From NCBI GenBank assembly GCA_934487205.1, contig CAKSRS010000001.1:89623-153622 (forward strand): a stretch of DNA of 64,000 nt, written 5' to 3'. The notes below the pieces were generated by a model. That model was not told where the DNA came from, searched no databases, and was given only the letters and a program-made list of their open reading frames with translations. The position numbers and the translations under genes were made by a program. This DNA comes from an uncultured Clostridia bacterium (lineage in GTDB: Bacteria > Bacillota > Clostridia > UBA1381). Positions 57,180-64,000 of this stretch are shown here, piece after piece (the first letter of the stretch is position 1; every line of letters begins with the position of its first letter).

Positions 57180-59666
57180 TTACTGCGATACGTACGCACT
57201 TTCGCAGAGGGGTTCTGCATTGCTGTCCCAAAGGAAAGCCGCTGTTTTTGTTGCATTTGTCGTGTTCAAACCGATTTCGGAAAAGTAAAATTCTGTTTTT
57301 TCTATATTTTCAAGCGGGATTGTTCTTATATCCAAAAGCCTGTCTCCGTTATAGCTTGCCGCATACAAAACAGCCGGTTCGTCGAGCTTTGAAAGAGATA
57401 TTTTGTCTGCGGTCAGCGTCAGCGGCGATTTAGGAATAAGCCAATGCTTATTGTTTTTGTATATAACTTTGTAATTGTCATTATCCGGTATTATGTGGTT
57501 TGAACGGTCGCCTGCCTTGTCGTGATATTGTTCATCAAACACATATTCTATATCTACCGGTTCGGAAAATGTTGGTATTTCGCTTACGGACACCCCGACT
57601 TTTTCAGTACCTGTCATGCCTTTGCGGAATTGGAACATTCTGCCGTTGTTAAGATAGAGATTGCTTGCCGAACCGTTAACAGACGAGGTATTTCCGATTA
57701 TCGTTGTGCCGCCTGAGATTTCAAGTTCATATCCGGTATCGTCTTTGTTTAAGTAAATACCGCCGCCTTGCGGAGCTGTATTTTTTTTTACCGTTGTTTG
57801 GTAAAAAATCAGAGATTTATAACCGCGGTCTATATATACACCGCCGCCGCGGCTTGTTGCGGTGTTACCCTCAATTTCACATTTTCCGACCATGTTAAAC
57901 ATATCAGCGGCTGTTGAAACACCGCCTCCGTCGGTTGCCTTGTTTCCCGTTATGTAAAGGGGGTTTTTGTAATTAGTAACAATAAAGCAAGTGCTTTGTG
58001 CCACACGTATACCGCCGCCGCTTGCCACACAAGTGTTGCCGCTGATAGTGCCGCCGTATAAATTGAGTATAGCATCCGATGTTGCAAAAATTCCCCCGCC
58101 GTTATTTCCGGATTCATTATCGCATATTTTGCTGTCATATATGCTGTTAGACGGGTTACTTTTGTAGTTGCCGTCGAGGAAAATACCGCCTCCGTTGGTT
58201 GAGGCATAGTTACCGTGTATATTTAAGTTATACATATTTGTATAAATATTATCCTTGGCAATTTTAATATAAATTCCACCGCCTTTTACCGCTTTATTGT
58301 TGCTGAGTTCAACATCGAGGATTTTGAATATTCCGCTTGTTTCGGTAAAAATTGCACCGCCCATACAGTTCGTGCCGCCTGTTGCAGTATTGTTATCCGC
58401 TTTTATATTGCGGATTTCACCGTTTGTACTGCCCTTAAGATGTATGGCTCCGCCGTTTATTGCGCTATTATTATTCATTTCGCCGCCGGATGTATTTATT
58501 TTGCTGTTTTCCACAGAAATTGCACCGCCCGAACCGTTCGGCGCTTTGTTGCCGTTAATTGAGCCGCCGCACATAGTAAATGTACCGTTGCTTACAAAAA
58601 TACCGCCTCCATTTTTTGTTGCGGTGCAGCCGGATACAGTACCGCCCGTCATATTGAATGTACCGCTGCTTACAAAAATACCGCCGCCGTTATCGGCATT
58701 ACCGCCCGTTATTACGCCGGTTTTATCTGTACTTGAGTCCAGTAATTCAAAAGTGCTGCCGTTTGATATATTTATAACACTTCCGCTGCCCGTCATTTTA
58801 AGAGTGAAACCGTTAAGGTCAAGTTTTACATTTTTTGAGATTGACAGGGTACTGCCGATATCAATATTTTTAAGCATGGTAACAGTGCTGTTTTCAGATG
58901 CACTGTCGACTGCAGTCTGTAAATCGTCGTAATATTTGCTGTCTGCTTCTGCCACACTTGATTCACCGCATAGTGTGCAGTTGCCGCTGCTGTCCAAATC
59001 ATGCCCGAGAGCGGGGGATATTTCGGATTTCTGTTCTTCATTGCATAGATTGCAGCGCTCAATTTTGTATGCCGGCTCGGTACAGGTCGCGTCTGTTGTT
59101 GATTCAATCCATTCATGCTCGCAATCTTTGGTTGTGTATATAAATTCCATTTCCGCCAGCTGCAAAATATTCCATTCACTTCCGTGAATTGCCGACACAT
59201 CAAGCTTGTAATACTGATAATTTTTTGTGTTTTCGAAAGTAAATGTATAAGGTTCAAAATTTATGTCCTGCATTGTGGTGTCATTTGCTACTGAGTGGAT
59301 TTCCTGCCACTTATCGCTGTATCTGCCCTCGCCGTTATAATTATTGCAGCCGTAAAGCGTCCATGTTTTGGGATTTCGACCGTTCCACGATTCATTATCG
59401 TTTCCGGTTGTAAAAATATATCCCGTAACAACAATTTCTTCCGATGCCTGAATGATAACATATGCGCCGTCATTTTCCATGTGAACGCACCATTTTGTAT
59501 ATGGCGTTTTTTGTCCGTCAATTAAAAAACCGGGACCCTGATTGTCATTATTATTCGTTCCTTCAAGTGCCGTAAAAGTAACCGCTTCTGCCATGGCGCA
59601 GGGAGAAATCAGCGCCATGCACATCGTAAAGACCAAAAATACTGCTAAAAAATTTCTTCTTTTCAT
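57180..59666 (-). CDS. Secreted right-handed beta-helix surface protein
   Basis: An 828-residue exported protein. Signal peptide 'MKRRNFLAVFLVFTMCMALI' to about residue 27. Residues 30-180 look like a discoidin (F5/8 type C) domain: 'GPGFLIDGQKTPYTKWCVH', 'GRNPKTWTLYGCN', 'YQYYKLDVSAIHGSEWNILQ'. Residues 185-245 hold CxxC/GH modules ('RCNLCNEEQK', 'ALGHDLDSSGNCTLCGES'). Residues 250-690 are a beta-helix with repeats such as 'GGGIFVSSGTFNMTGGTVSG', like polymorphic outer-membrane repeats. No SLH, LPxTG or other anchor is seen, so it may be released. The relic at 848-1554 shares the CxxC/GH and K-T-L-A-E-A-V pattern. Confidence 0.85.
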   Translation of the reverse strand: MKRRNFLAVFLVFTMCMALISPCAMAEAVTFTALEGTNNNDNQGPGFLIDGQKTPYTKWCVHMENDGAYVIIQASEEIVVTGYIFTTGNDNESWNGRNPKTWTLYGCNNYNGEGRYSDKWQEIHSVANDTTMQDINFEPYTFTFENTKNYQYYKLDVSAIHGSEWNILQLAEMEFIYTTKDCEHEWIESTTDATCTEPAYKIERCNLCNEEQKSEISPALGHDLDSSGNCTLCGESSVAEADSKYYDDLQTAVDSASENSTVTMLKNIDIGSTLSISKNVKLDLNGFTLKMTGSGSVINISNGSTFELLDSSTDKTGVITGGNADNGGGIFVSSGTFNMTGGTVSGCTATKNGGGIFVSNGTFTMCGGSINGNKAPNGSGGAISVENSKINTSGGEMNNNSAINGGAIHLKGSTNGEIRNIKADNNTATGGTNCMGGAIFTETSGIFKILDVELSNNKAVKGGGIYIKIAKDNIYTNMYNLNIHGNYASTNGGGIFLDGNYKSNPSNSIYDSKICDNESGNNGGGIFATSDAILNLYGGTISGNTCVASGGGIRVAQSTCFIVTNYKNPLYITGNKATDGGGVSTAADMFNMVGKCEIEGNTATSRGGGVYIDRGYKSLIFYQTTVKKNTAPQGGGIYLNKDDTGYELEISGGTTIIGNTSSVNGSASNLYLNNGRMFQFRKGMTGTEKVGVSVSEIPTFSEPVDIEYVFDEQYHDKAGDRSNHIIPDNDNYKVIYKNNKHWLIPKSPLTLTADKISLSKLDEPAVLYAASYNGDRLLDIRTIPLENIEKTEFYFSEIGLNTTNATKTAAFLWDSNAEPLCESAYVSQ

Positions 59667-60253
59667 TATAAAACTCCTTCCGCAAATTTTTCGTAATACA
59701 ATTTAATACTCATTTTCAGCACCTTCAGCTGTTCTTTCAGATAAAATTCATCTTCAAAAAGCGCAAAATGCACGCACGCTCTTATAAAAATGAAAATCAT
59801 CGGCCGCAGAACATCGGCGGGAATACCGAGTTTATCCGCCAGCGCCGCTGCATATTCCGAGTAGCGGCGGCTTACGCCCTTAAAAAAGACTTTGCCGTAT
59901 TCGCGGTACTTCGGGTGCGTGTAAACCTGGTACATAAGCCGATATTTTTTGCCGTGCTTTTCCGCCGTCCAATAGGGTATCTCGTCGATAAACCGTTCCA
60001 AATCGGCGGGACTTTCGGGCGCTTTCGCCATGAAATCATCTTCAACCTTGCTCATGCAATGCTCTGTCGACTGTACGATTATATCGTCGACATCTTTAAA
60101 ATATGTGTAAAGATTTGCGGGGTTCGTTCCGCAGTATTGCCCCAAGAACCGTATTCCCACGCCGCTCAGACCGTTATCCGCGTAACATTCAAAGCATTTT
60201 TCCATAAGCTCGGTTTTTCTTGCCTCGTGCGCCTTTTCGTTAAAAACCGCCAT
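59666..60253 (-). CDS. TetR-family transcriptional regulator
   Basis: A 195-residue regulator. The N-terminal HTH region is 'KTELMEKCFECYADNGLSG' then 'IRFLGQYCGTNPANLYTYFK', a TetR fold; the C-terminal two-thirds are helical with the ligand pocket. The stop overlaps the start of the beta-helix gene by one base (TAATG), so the pair is one translationally coupled operon in which the regulator is upstream. It may control its own operon. Ligand unknown. Confidence 0.88.
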   Translation of the reverse strand: MAVFNEKAHEARKTELMEKCFECYADNGLSGVGIRFLGQYCGTNPANLYTYFKDVDDIIVQSTEHCMSKVEDDFMAKAPESPADLERFIDEIPYWTAEKHGKKYRLMYQVYTHPKYREYGKVFFKGVSRRYSEYAAALADKLGIPADVLRPMIFIFIRACVHFALFEDEFYLKEQLKVLKMSIKLYYEKFAEGVL

Positions 60254-60394
60254 TTTTTCCCTCCTTTTTATACATAATCAATCGTTTGTTTAATTATATA
60301 ATAGAATTTAGGAAAAGTCAATAAAAAATGTTAAGATAATTCACAAAGCAAGATAAATCAAAGGTATTTTACTATTCCCCAAAAAAAATAAAGA

Positions 60395-60426
60395 CTGTTT
60401 AAAAAGTAAATTAACCTTTTAAACAG
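60395..60426 (-). terminator. Terminator after the R-M-linked small gene
   Basis: CTGTTTAAAAAG (60395-60406) with CTTTTAAACAG (60416-60426); on the minus strand a T-rich tract follows the stem. Confidence 0.75.
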
Positions 60427-60461
60427 CCCATGTTTGCGACTTAAAAAAAGAATGGTTTCTT

Positions 60462-61064
60462 TTAAAAATATCCTTTTTGATATAAAATTATGCCCTCGTC
60501 GCCGAATAAATCGTTAAGTGCGTTCACGTCAAACACAACAAAACTTGATGACCGGTCGGTGTTTTGTTTTACTGCCGCGTATAAAATCCCGTTTCGGGCA
60601 TATGAGCGGGAAATGTTGTCGGAAATCAAAATATCCCTCACACACGTGTGTTGACGCAGTTTTTCGATGTCAACAACCGCGAATTTCAAGAAGTCTATAT
60701 CGCGCGAATCGTAGAGTACATGTTCTTTGGTTTTGTCAATAATTCCGTAAACAAGATATTTTGCCCGGATTTTGTAATATTCCGATTCGCGGCGTTCGCG
60801 GTGGTTGTTTTCGTCGCGCCGATACCGCAGAGTTACGTCGCTGTAGGCGGCATACTGCATTTCGCGAAATCTTTCCTGAACATAAATTCTGTCGTTTCCG
60901 TTGCTCGTCATGACGTAGTCGATGCCCTTGTTGATGTCGATTTCCTCGCGTTCGGCGGGGGTGATGTCGGTGCGCTCCGCCCAGCCCAAATCTGCATAAA
61001 TATGGTTAAGCGCGGCTTTTTTATGAACTGTATCGGTAAATTTTCTGTCACTTCTGTAAGGCAT
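60462..61064 (-). CDS. Unknown protein paired with the DNA methylase, possible restriction nuclease
   Basis: A 200-residue soluble protein with no clear family. The central part reads 'REEIDINKGIDYVMTSNGND' and then 'RIYVQERFREMQYAAYSDV', where an acidic residue before a beta hairpin and a following charged E-x-R resemble the core of PD-(D/E)xK nucleases (G-I-D...x-V-Q-E-R). Many arginines follow. It lies 19 bases downstream of an Eco57I-class methylase gene, the usual place for a restriction partner. The nuclease call is inference; it could also be a specificity or anti-restriction factor. Confidence 0.5.
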   Translation of the reverse strand: MPYRSDRKFTDTVHKKAALNHIYADLGWAERTDITPAEREEIDINKGIDYVMTSNGNDRIYVQERFREMQYAAYSDVTLRYRRDENNHRERRESEYYKIRAKYLVYGIIDKTKEHVLYDSRDIDFLKFAVVDIEKLRQHTCVRDILISDNISRSYARNGILYAAVKQNTDRSSSFVVFDVNALNDLFGDEGIILYQKGYF

Positions 61065-61083
61065 AAATATTCCCCCTTTGATG

Positions 61084-62583
61084 TCAATTATTTTTGTTCC
61101 ACACGGATTTTTCGATAAACTCTATCTCTTTTCCCGATAAACGGTACTTTTTGTAAAGCATTTCGTCCGTCCATTTTTGCGAAAAATCCTGGACGGGAAC
61201 GAATGAGTAAGTTTTGCTCGTTGTGTGCTGTGAAATTTTTTTCAGTCCGAGAAGAAAATGGAAGAATTTTGTCGAAATATAAGCGGCGCAGTTTTCCGCA
61301 TGCGCGCGAATTTCTGTCGGCGCGGCAACGACGTATGTCTCGCTGCATACCGTCCCGGGCGCGCCCAAAATCGGCTTTACTACGTCGATATTCATTTTCC
61401 CTGCACCGATTGCCTCGGGAATATACACCTTCCATTTTTCAATCCAATCGGGATTGGTTTTTATTTGATTTTTCGAAATATATCCCGTGTCATGCCGTAC
61501 ATATATTTTAATGCTGTCCGTGTCGGACTTTTCATGCCTGAAATCCTTGAAATTTGACGCAAATCCGAACGGTTTCCGCGGACTTACGGTTTTGTCAAAC
61601 GTGTATTCACCGAGCAGCGCAATTTTCCGCAAAATAGGTATTGCGCCGTTGTATCTTATAAAAATACCATTGCCGTCGTCCGAGAGATATCGGTCCATTT
61701 CCGACGTGATTTTGCCGCCCGAGTGCGATACGACTTTGCACGTGCCGCTGTGATTTTTTTTCCACAGAAAATAGCACACGCCGCCCTTTATTTCCACGCC
61801 CGAAAAGCAGTCGGACGCGTACACAAAGTCGTGAAGTTCGGTCATTCTGCGGTCGGAGAGCATTTCGGCGCGGAATTTGTCGAGGCCTTTTCCGCCCGCG
61901 TACCACCGCGCGGGAATAATCATAATAAGGCTGTCGGGATTGAGTTTTTTTGCACTGTTCACGAAATGGTGGTAAATCGGTTTTGCGCTTGCGCCGTTGC
62001 CGCCGTCGTTTTCGTGATATGGCGGATTGCCGATGATTACGTCAAATTTGAATTTTTCATTCGCCGCAAGATTTTCGTATGAGTGCTTGTGCATGAAGGA
62101 AAGCAATCCGCCGCGGAAATCCCACTCGCAAAAGGAAATAGTCGGTTTTTCGCCTTCGAAACATTCGTATGTAAGCGAATTTCCGCATATAATATTGCGG
62201 CTCAGAATTTTTTCCGCCGCCGCGACAGTGCCGCTGTTTTTTCCGCCGTCCGAGATATAGGCGTTTTGCCAGATTTCAAACAGGCGTTTGCGGCATGCGC
62301 GGCAGTTGTCGCTCATTATGTCAATTCCGTAAATATTGCCGACAGCCGCGAGGAAAAGTTCGTCGCGCAATGTTTCGTTGCCGCGCGATTTTGCGGCGGA
62401 GAGTCTGCGCGATAGAATTTCCGCCAAAAAATTCCCGTCGCCGCATGCGGGTTCAAGAATACGGCTGTCCGCGCGCACTATTTCCGTTTTTGCAAGGTCG
62501 CACATGGCTTTTACCTCGCGCTCCGCCGTAAAAACTTCGCCCAGGTCGGTTACTCGCTGCTTGGATTTTACTTGTTTGTTCAT
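61084..62583 (-). CDS. Eco57I-class N6-adenine DNA methyltransferase
   Basis: A 499-residue methylase. The start 'MNKQVKSKQRVTDLGEVFTA' has GGAGA upstream; the longer frame runs into tRNA-Thr. Motif X/I: 'LGEVFTAEREVKAM' and 'RILEPACGDGNFLAEIL' (SAM binding). The catalytic motif IV NPPY is in 'FDVIIGNPPYHENDG', and 'MIIPARWYAGGKGLDKFR' follows. The C-terminal third is a likely target-recognition region. There is no nuclease motif inside, so it is a methylase-only protein and not a type IIG fusion. It begins 80 bases after tRNA-Thr. Confidence 0.88.
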   Translation of the reverse strand: MNKQVKSKQRVTDLGEVFTAEREVKAMCDLAKTEIVRADSRILEPACGDGNFLAEILSRRLSAAKSRGNETLRDELFLAAVGNIYGIDIMSDNCRACRKRLFEIWQNAYISDGGKNSGTVAAAEKILSRNIICGNSLTYECFEGEKPTISFCEWDFRGGLLSFMHKHSYENLAANEKFKFDVIIGNPPYHENDGGNGASAKPIYHHFVNSAKKLNPDSLIMIIPARWYAGGKGLDKFRAEMLSDRRMTELHDFVYASDCFSGVEIKGGVCYFLWKKNHSGTCKVVSHSGGKITSEMDRYLSDDGNGIFIRYNGAIPILRKIALLGEYTFDKTVSPRKPFGFASNFKDFRHEKSDTDSIKIYVRHDTGYISKNQIKTNPDWIEKWKVYIPEAIGAGKMNIDVVKPILGAPGTVCSETYVVAAPTEIRAHAENCAAYISTKFFHFLLGLKKISQHTTSKTYSFVPVQDFSQKWTDEMLYKKYRLSGKEIEFIEKSVWNKNN

Positions 62584-62627
62584 ACTGATTTCTCCGATTA
62601 TATTTATGATTTCCCCGCGGAACAGAA

Positions 62628-62660
62628 TAAAAAAAGAGCAAGTTTTTACACTTGCTCCGA
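62628..62660 (-). terminator. Terminator of tRNA-Thr
   Basis: GAGCAAGT (62636-62643) with ACTTGCTC (62650-62657); on the minus strand it is followed by seven or more T's. It separates the tRNA from the methylase gene. Confidence 0.88.
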
Positions 62661-62663
62661 CTT

Positions 62664-62738
62664 TGGAGCTACTGGTCAGAATCGAACTGACAACCTGCTC
62701 ATTACGAATGAGCTGCTCTGCCATTGAGCCACAGTAGC
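62664..62738 (-). tRNA. tRNA-Thr (CGT)
   Basis: A 75-nt tRNA. On the minus strand it starts GCTACTG and ends CAGTAGC-T-CCA (7-bp acceptor stem), with anticodon CGT in the loop TTCGTAA between GCTCA and TGAGC. T-arm GTCAG-TTCGATT-CTGAC. CCA is encoded. It reads ACG codons. Confidence 0.95.
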
Positions 62739-62778
62739 ATGTTTAAGCAGTAGGGCCTGCCGCGCAAGCCCCGCATGC

Positions 62779-63222
62779 TTATGACAGAAGTTTTTTCGCA
62801 ATTTCGTTAATCGCCCGACCGTCTGCCCGACCGGCTGTTATTTTCTTTGTCTCCGTCATAACCTTACCCATGTCCTTCATGGAAACGGCACCGGTTTCGG
62901 ATATTACGTTTTTAACAATTTCCGTAAGCTCGTCAGCGGTAAGCTGAGCGGGCAAGTATTCCATCAATACATCTATTTCCGCCTTTAATTCGGCGATTAA
63001 ATCGTCCCGGCCGCTCTTTTCATAGTCAGGGAGAGAGTCTTTACGCTGTTTTAATTGCTTTGCTATTATCTCCAAAACACCATTATCGTCAAGAGCTACC
63101 TTGTTATCTTTTTCGTACTGCAATATTCCCGACCTAACCATTTGCACGGTGTTTTTACGGATTTTATCCTTGTCTTTCATTGCAGATTTTAAGTCATCGG
63201 CAAGTCTTTCTTTAAGATTCAT
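62779..63222 (-). CDS. yqeY: GatB/YqeY domain-containing protein
   Basis: A 147-residue helical protein, of the YqeY family related to the tRNA-binding tail of GatB. 'LADDLKSAMKDKDKIRKNTV' and 'AEIDVLMEYLPAQLTADEL' with the C-terminal 'KKITAGRADGRAINEIAKKL' are typical. In Firmicutes it almost always follows rpsU. A role in tRNA-dependent amidotransfer is suggested but not shown. It lies 18 bases after rpsU. Confidence 0.95.
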   Translation of the reverse strand: MNLKERLADDLKSAMKDKDKIRKNTVQMVRSGILQYEKDNKVALDDNGVLEIIAKQLKQRKDSLPDYEKSGRDDLIAELKAEIDVLMEYLPAQLTADELTEIVKNVISETGAVSMKDMGKVMTETKKITAGRADGRAINEIAKKLLS

Positions 63223-63240
63223 CTTAAAATACTTCCTATA

Positions 63241-63417
63241 TTATTTAAATTTTCTTTTACGCGCTGCCTCGGATTTCTTTTTGCGTTTAACGCTTGGCTT
63301 TTCATAATGCTCGCGCTTTCTTATTTCGGACATAACACCTGATTTTGCACATTGGCGCTTAAATCTTCTCAGAGCGCTGTCCAGTGATTCGTTTTCCTTA
63401 ACTCGAACTTCTGACAT
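63241..63417 (-). CDS. rpsU: 30S ribosomal protein S21
   Basis: A 58-residue ribosomal protein. The start '[20 protein letters not shown]' has GGAGG upstream; the longer frame lacks one. The body has '[19 protein letters not shown]' and the basic tail '[14 protein letters not shown]'. It lies between hinT and yqeY in the normal Firmicutes order. Confidence 0.96.
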   Translation of the reverse strand: MSEVRVKENESLDSALRRFKRQCAKSGVMSEIRKREHYEKPSVKRKKKSEAARKRKFK

Positions 63418-63575
63418 TTGTATTTCCCTCCCTCCGGCAAACAATTTCCGGATGTTTGATGGTAAATGGTACAAATTGATATAATCTCGCATTATACCAC
63501 CTATCTATTATAAACCATAAAGTATATAATTGTCAAGGTTTTTATAAAATTTTTTTTGAAATTTAAGGAAAAGAG

Positions 63576-63920
63576 TCAGCCGGCGGGCCATAAAAACTGT
63601 CTGCCGCCCGTCAAATGGAAGTGCAGATGCGGTACTGTCTGGCAGCCGTCATTCCCGCAATTGTTGATAACGCGGTAACCGTTTTCGAAAAATCCGAGTT
63701 TTTTTGCAATTTGCGGAATTACTTCATATATATGTGCAACGTATTTAGAATTTTCCGCGGTAATTTCGTTTGTCGATTTAATATGTTCTTTGGGGATAAT
63801 GACAACGTGGAACGGCGCTTGCGGATTTATGTCGTTGAAAGCGTAAACCATGTCGTCCTCATAGACCTTTGTTGAAGGGATTTCGCCCTTAATAATTTTA
63901 CAAAATAAACAATCTTCCAT
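63576..63920 (-). CDS. hinT: HIT-family nucleotide hydrolase (HinT)
   Basis: A 114-residue protein of the histidine-triad family, which cleaves adenosine phosphoramidates. The start 'MEDCLFCKIIKGEIPST' has AGGAGA upstream and the C-x2-C zinc pair. The active motif H-x-H-x-H is in 'PHLHFHLTGGRQFLWPAG' at the C-terminus. It is the first gene before rpsU-yqeY. Confidence 0.96.
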   Translation of the reverse strand: MEDCLFCKIIKGEIPSTKVYEDDMVYAFNDINPQAPFHVVIIPKEHIKSTNEITAENSKYVAHIYEVIPQIAKKLGFFENGYRVINNCGNDGCQTVPHLHFHLTGGRQFLWPAG

Positions 63921-64000
63921 TTTAATTTCTCCTCGTATAATATCTTTATAGATATGTTTTTATATTAAAAATATCAATCGGTTTGGTAAACCTATGATAT

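Noticed and set aside
61084..62583. Type IIG (fused nuclease-methylase) enzyme
   Set aside because: The protein begins directly with methylase motifs and has no N-terminal nuclease domain.

Overview
The window comes from an endospore-forming member of the Bacillota, most likely an uncultivated gut-type clostridium. The evidence is a GerA-type germinant receptor operon, a SpoIIQ-like M23 protein, S-layer-homology proteins, a soj/spo0J-type parAB pair, HemZ, the Nfn pair, and near-consensus vegetative promoters (TTGACA-17-TATAAT). GC content is moderate in most of the window and clearly lower in one inserted element. I do not assign a genus.

Layout. 1-1.55 kb: end of a TRIC/UPF0126 channel gene, an amidase-like gene and a frameshifted surface-protein relic. 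1.78-6.6 kb (minus): L7Ae-like protein, rpsL, rpsG, fusA and tuf behind one strong promoter, without rpoBC upstream. 6.8-10.0 kb (minus): an orphan solute-binding protein and a large SLH protein. 10.25-11.13 kb (plus): a SpoIIQ-like protein and the initiator tRNA-fMet. 11.09-18.35 kb: a 7.26-kb AT-rich element integrated in the 3' end of that tRNA, with 46-bp att repeats, TGACCACAA repeats just inside both ends, a tyrosine integrase, an excisionase, a damaged replication initiator, DUF6076, an XRE regulator and two related zinc-ribbon proteins. 18.75-26.2 kb (minus): GNAT-YoaP, rmuC, a TrmK-Nif3 fusion, a DnaA-box cluster, serS, a coiled-coil protein, parB and parA. 26.4-30.9 kb (plus): four-gene germinant receptor operon and rnpB. 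31.1-39.8 kb: a phosphoesterase, then miaB, YlbF-like, mutS, mutL and miaA. 39.9-42.3 kb (minus): general PTS operon (HPr, EI, EIIA). 42.4-47.6 kb (plus): nfnAB, a DeoR regulator and an SLH/YcdB protein. 47.7-55.3 kb (minus): dnaA, dnaN, an MBL hydrolase, hemZ, a DnaC-like loader, a HisRS-like paralogue and ppx. 55.5-57.2 kb (plus): eno and an ArsR/SmtB sensor. 57.2-62.7 kb (minus): TetR plus beta-helix surface protein, an Eco57I-class methylase with a small partner, and tRNA-Thr. 62.8-63.9 kb (minus): hinT, rpsU, yqeY.

The strongest non-routine signals are these. (1) A probable replication-origin region near 22-28 kb (DnaA boxes, parAB, an exact parS and a near-parS, and the point where gene orientation switches) lies about 31 kb from dnaA-dnaN. 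(2) The tRNA-fMet element carries a duplicated divergent promoter and relic genes. (3) TrmK and Nif3 are fused. (4) A 54-aa membrane protein is encoded as the fourth gene of the germinant receptor operon. (5) A Zn-sensor-type ArsR protein has no target gene beside it. (6) HPr lacks the Ser-46 regulatory site. (7) A small protein of possible nuclease fold accompanies an adenine-methylase gene.
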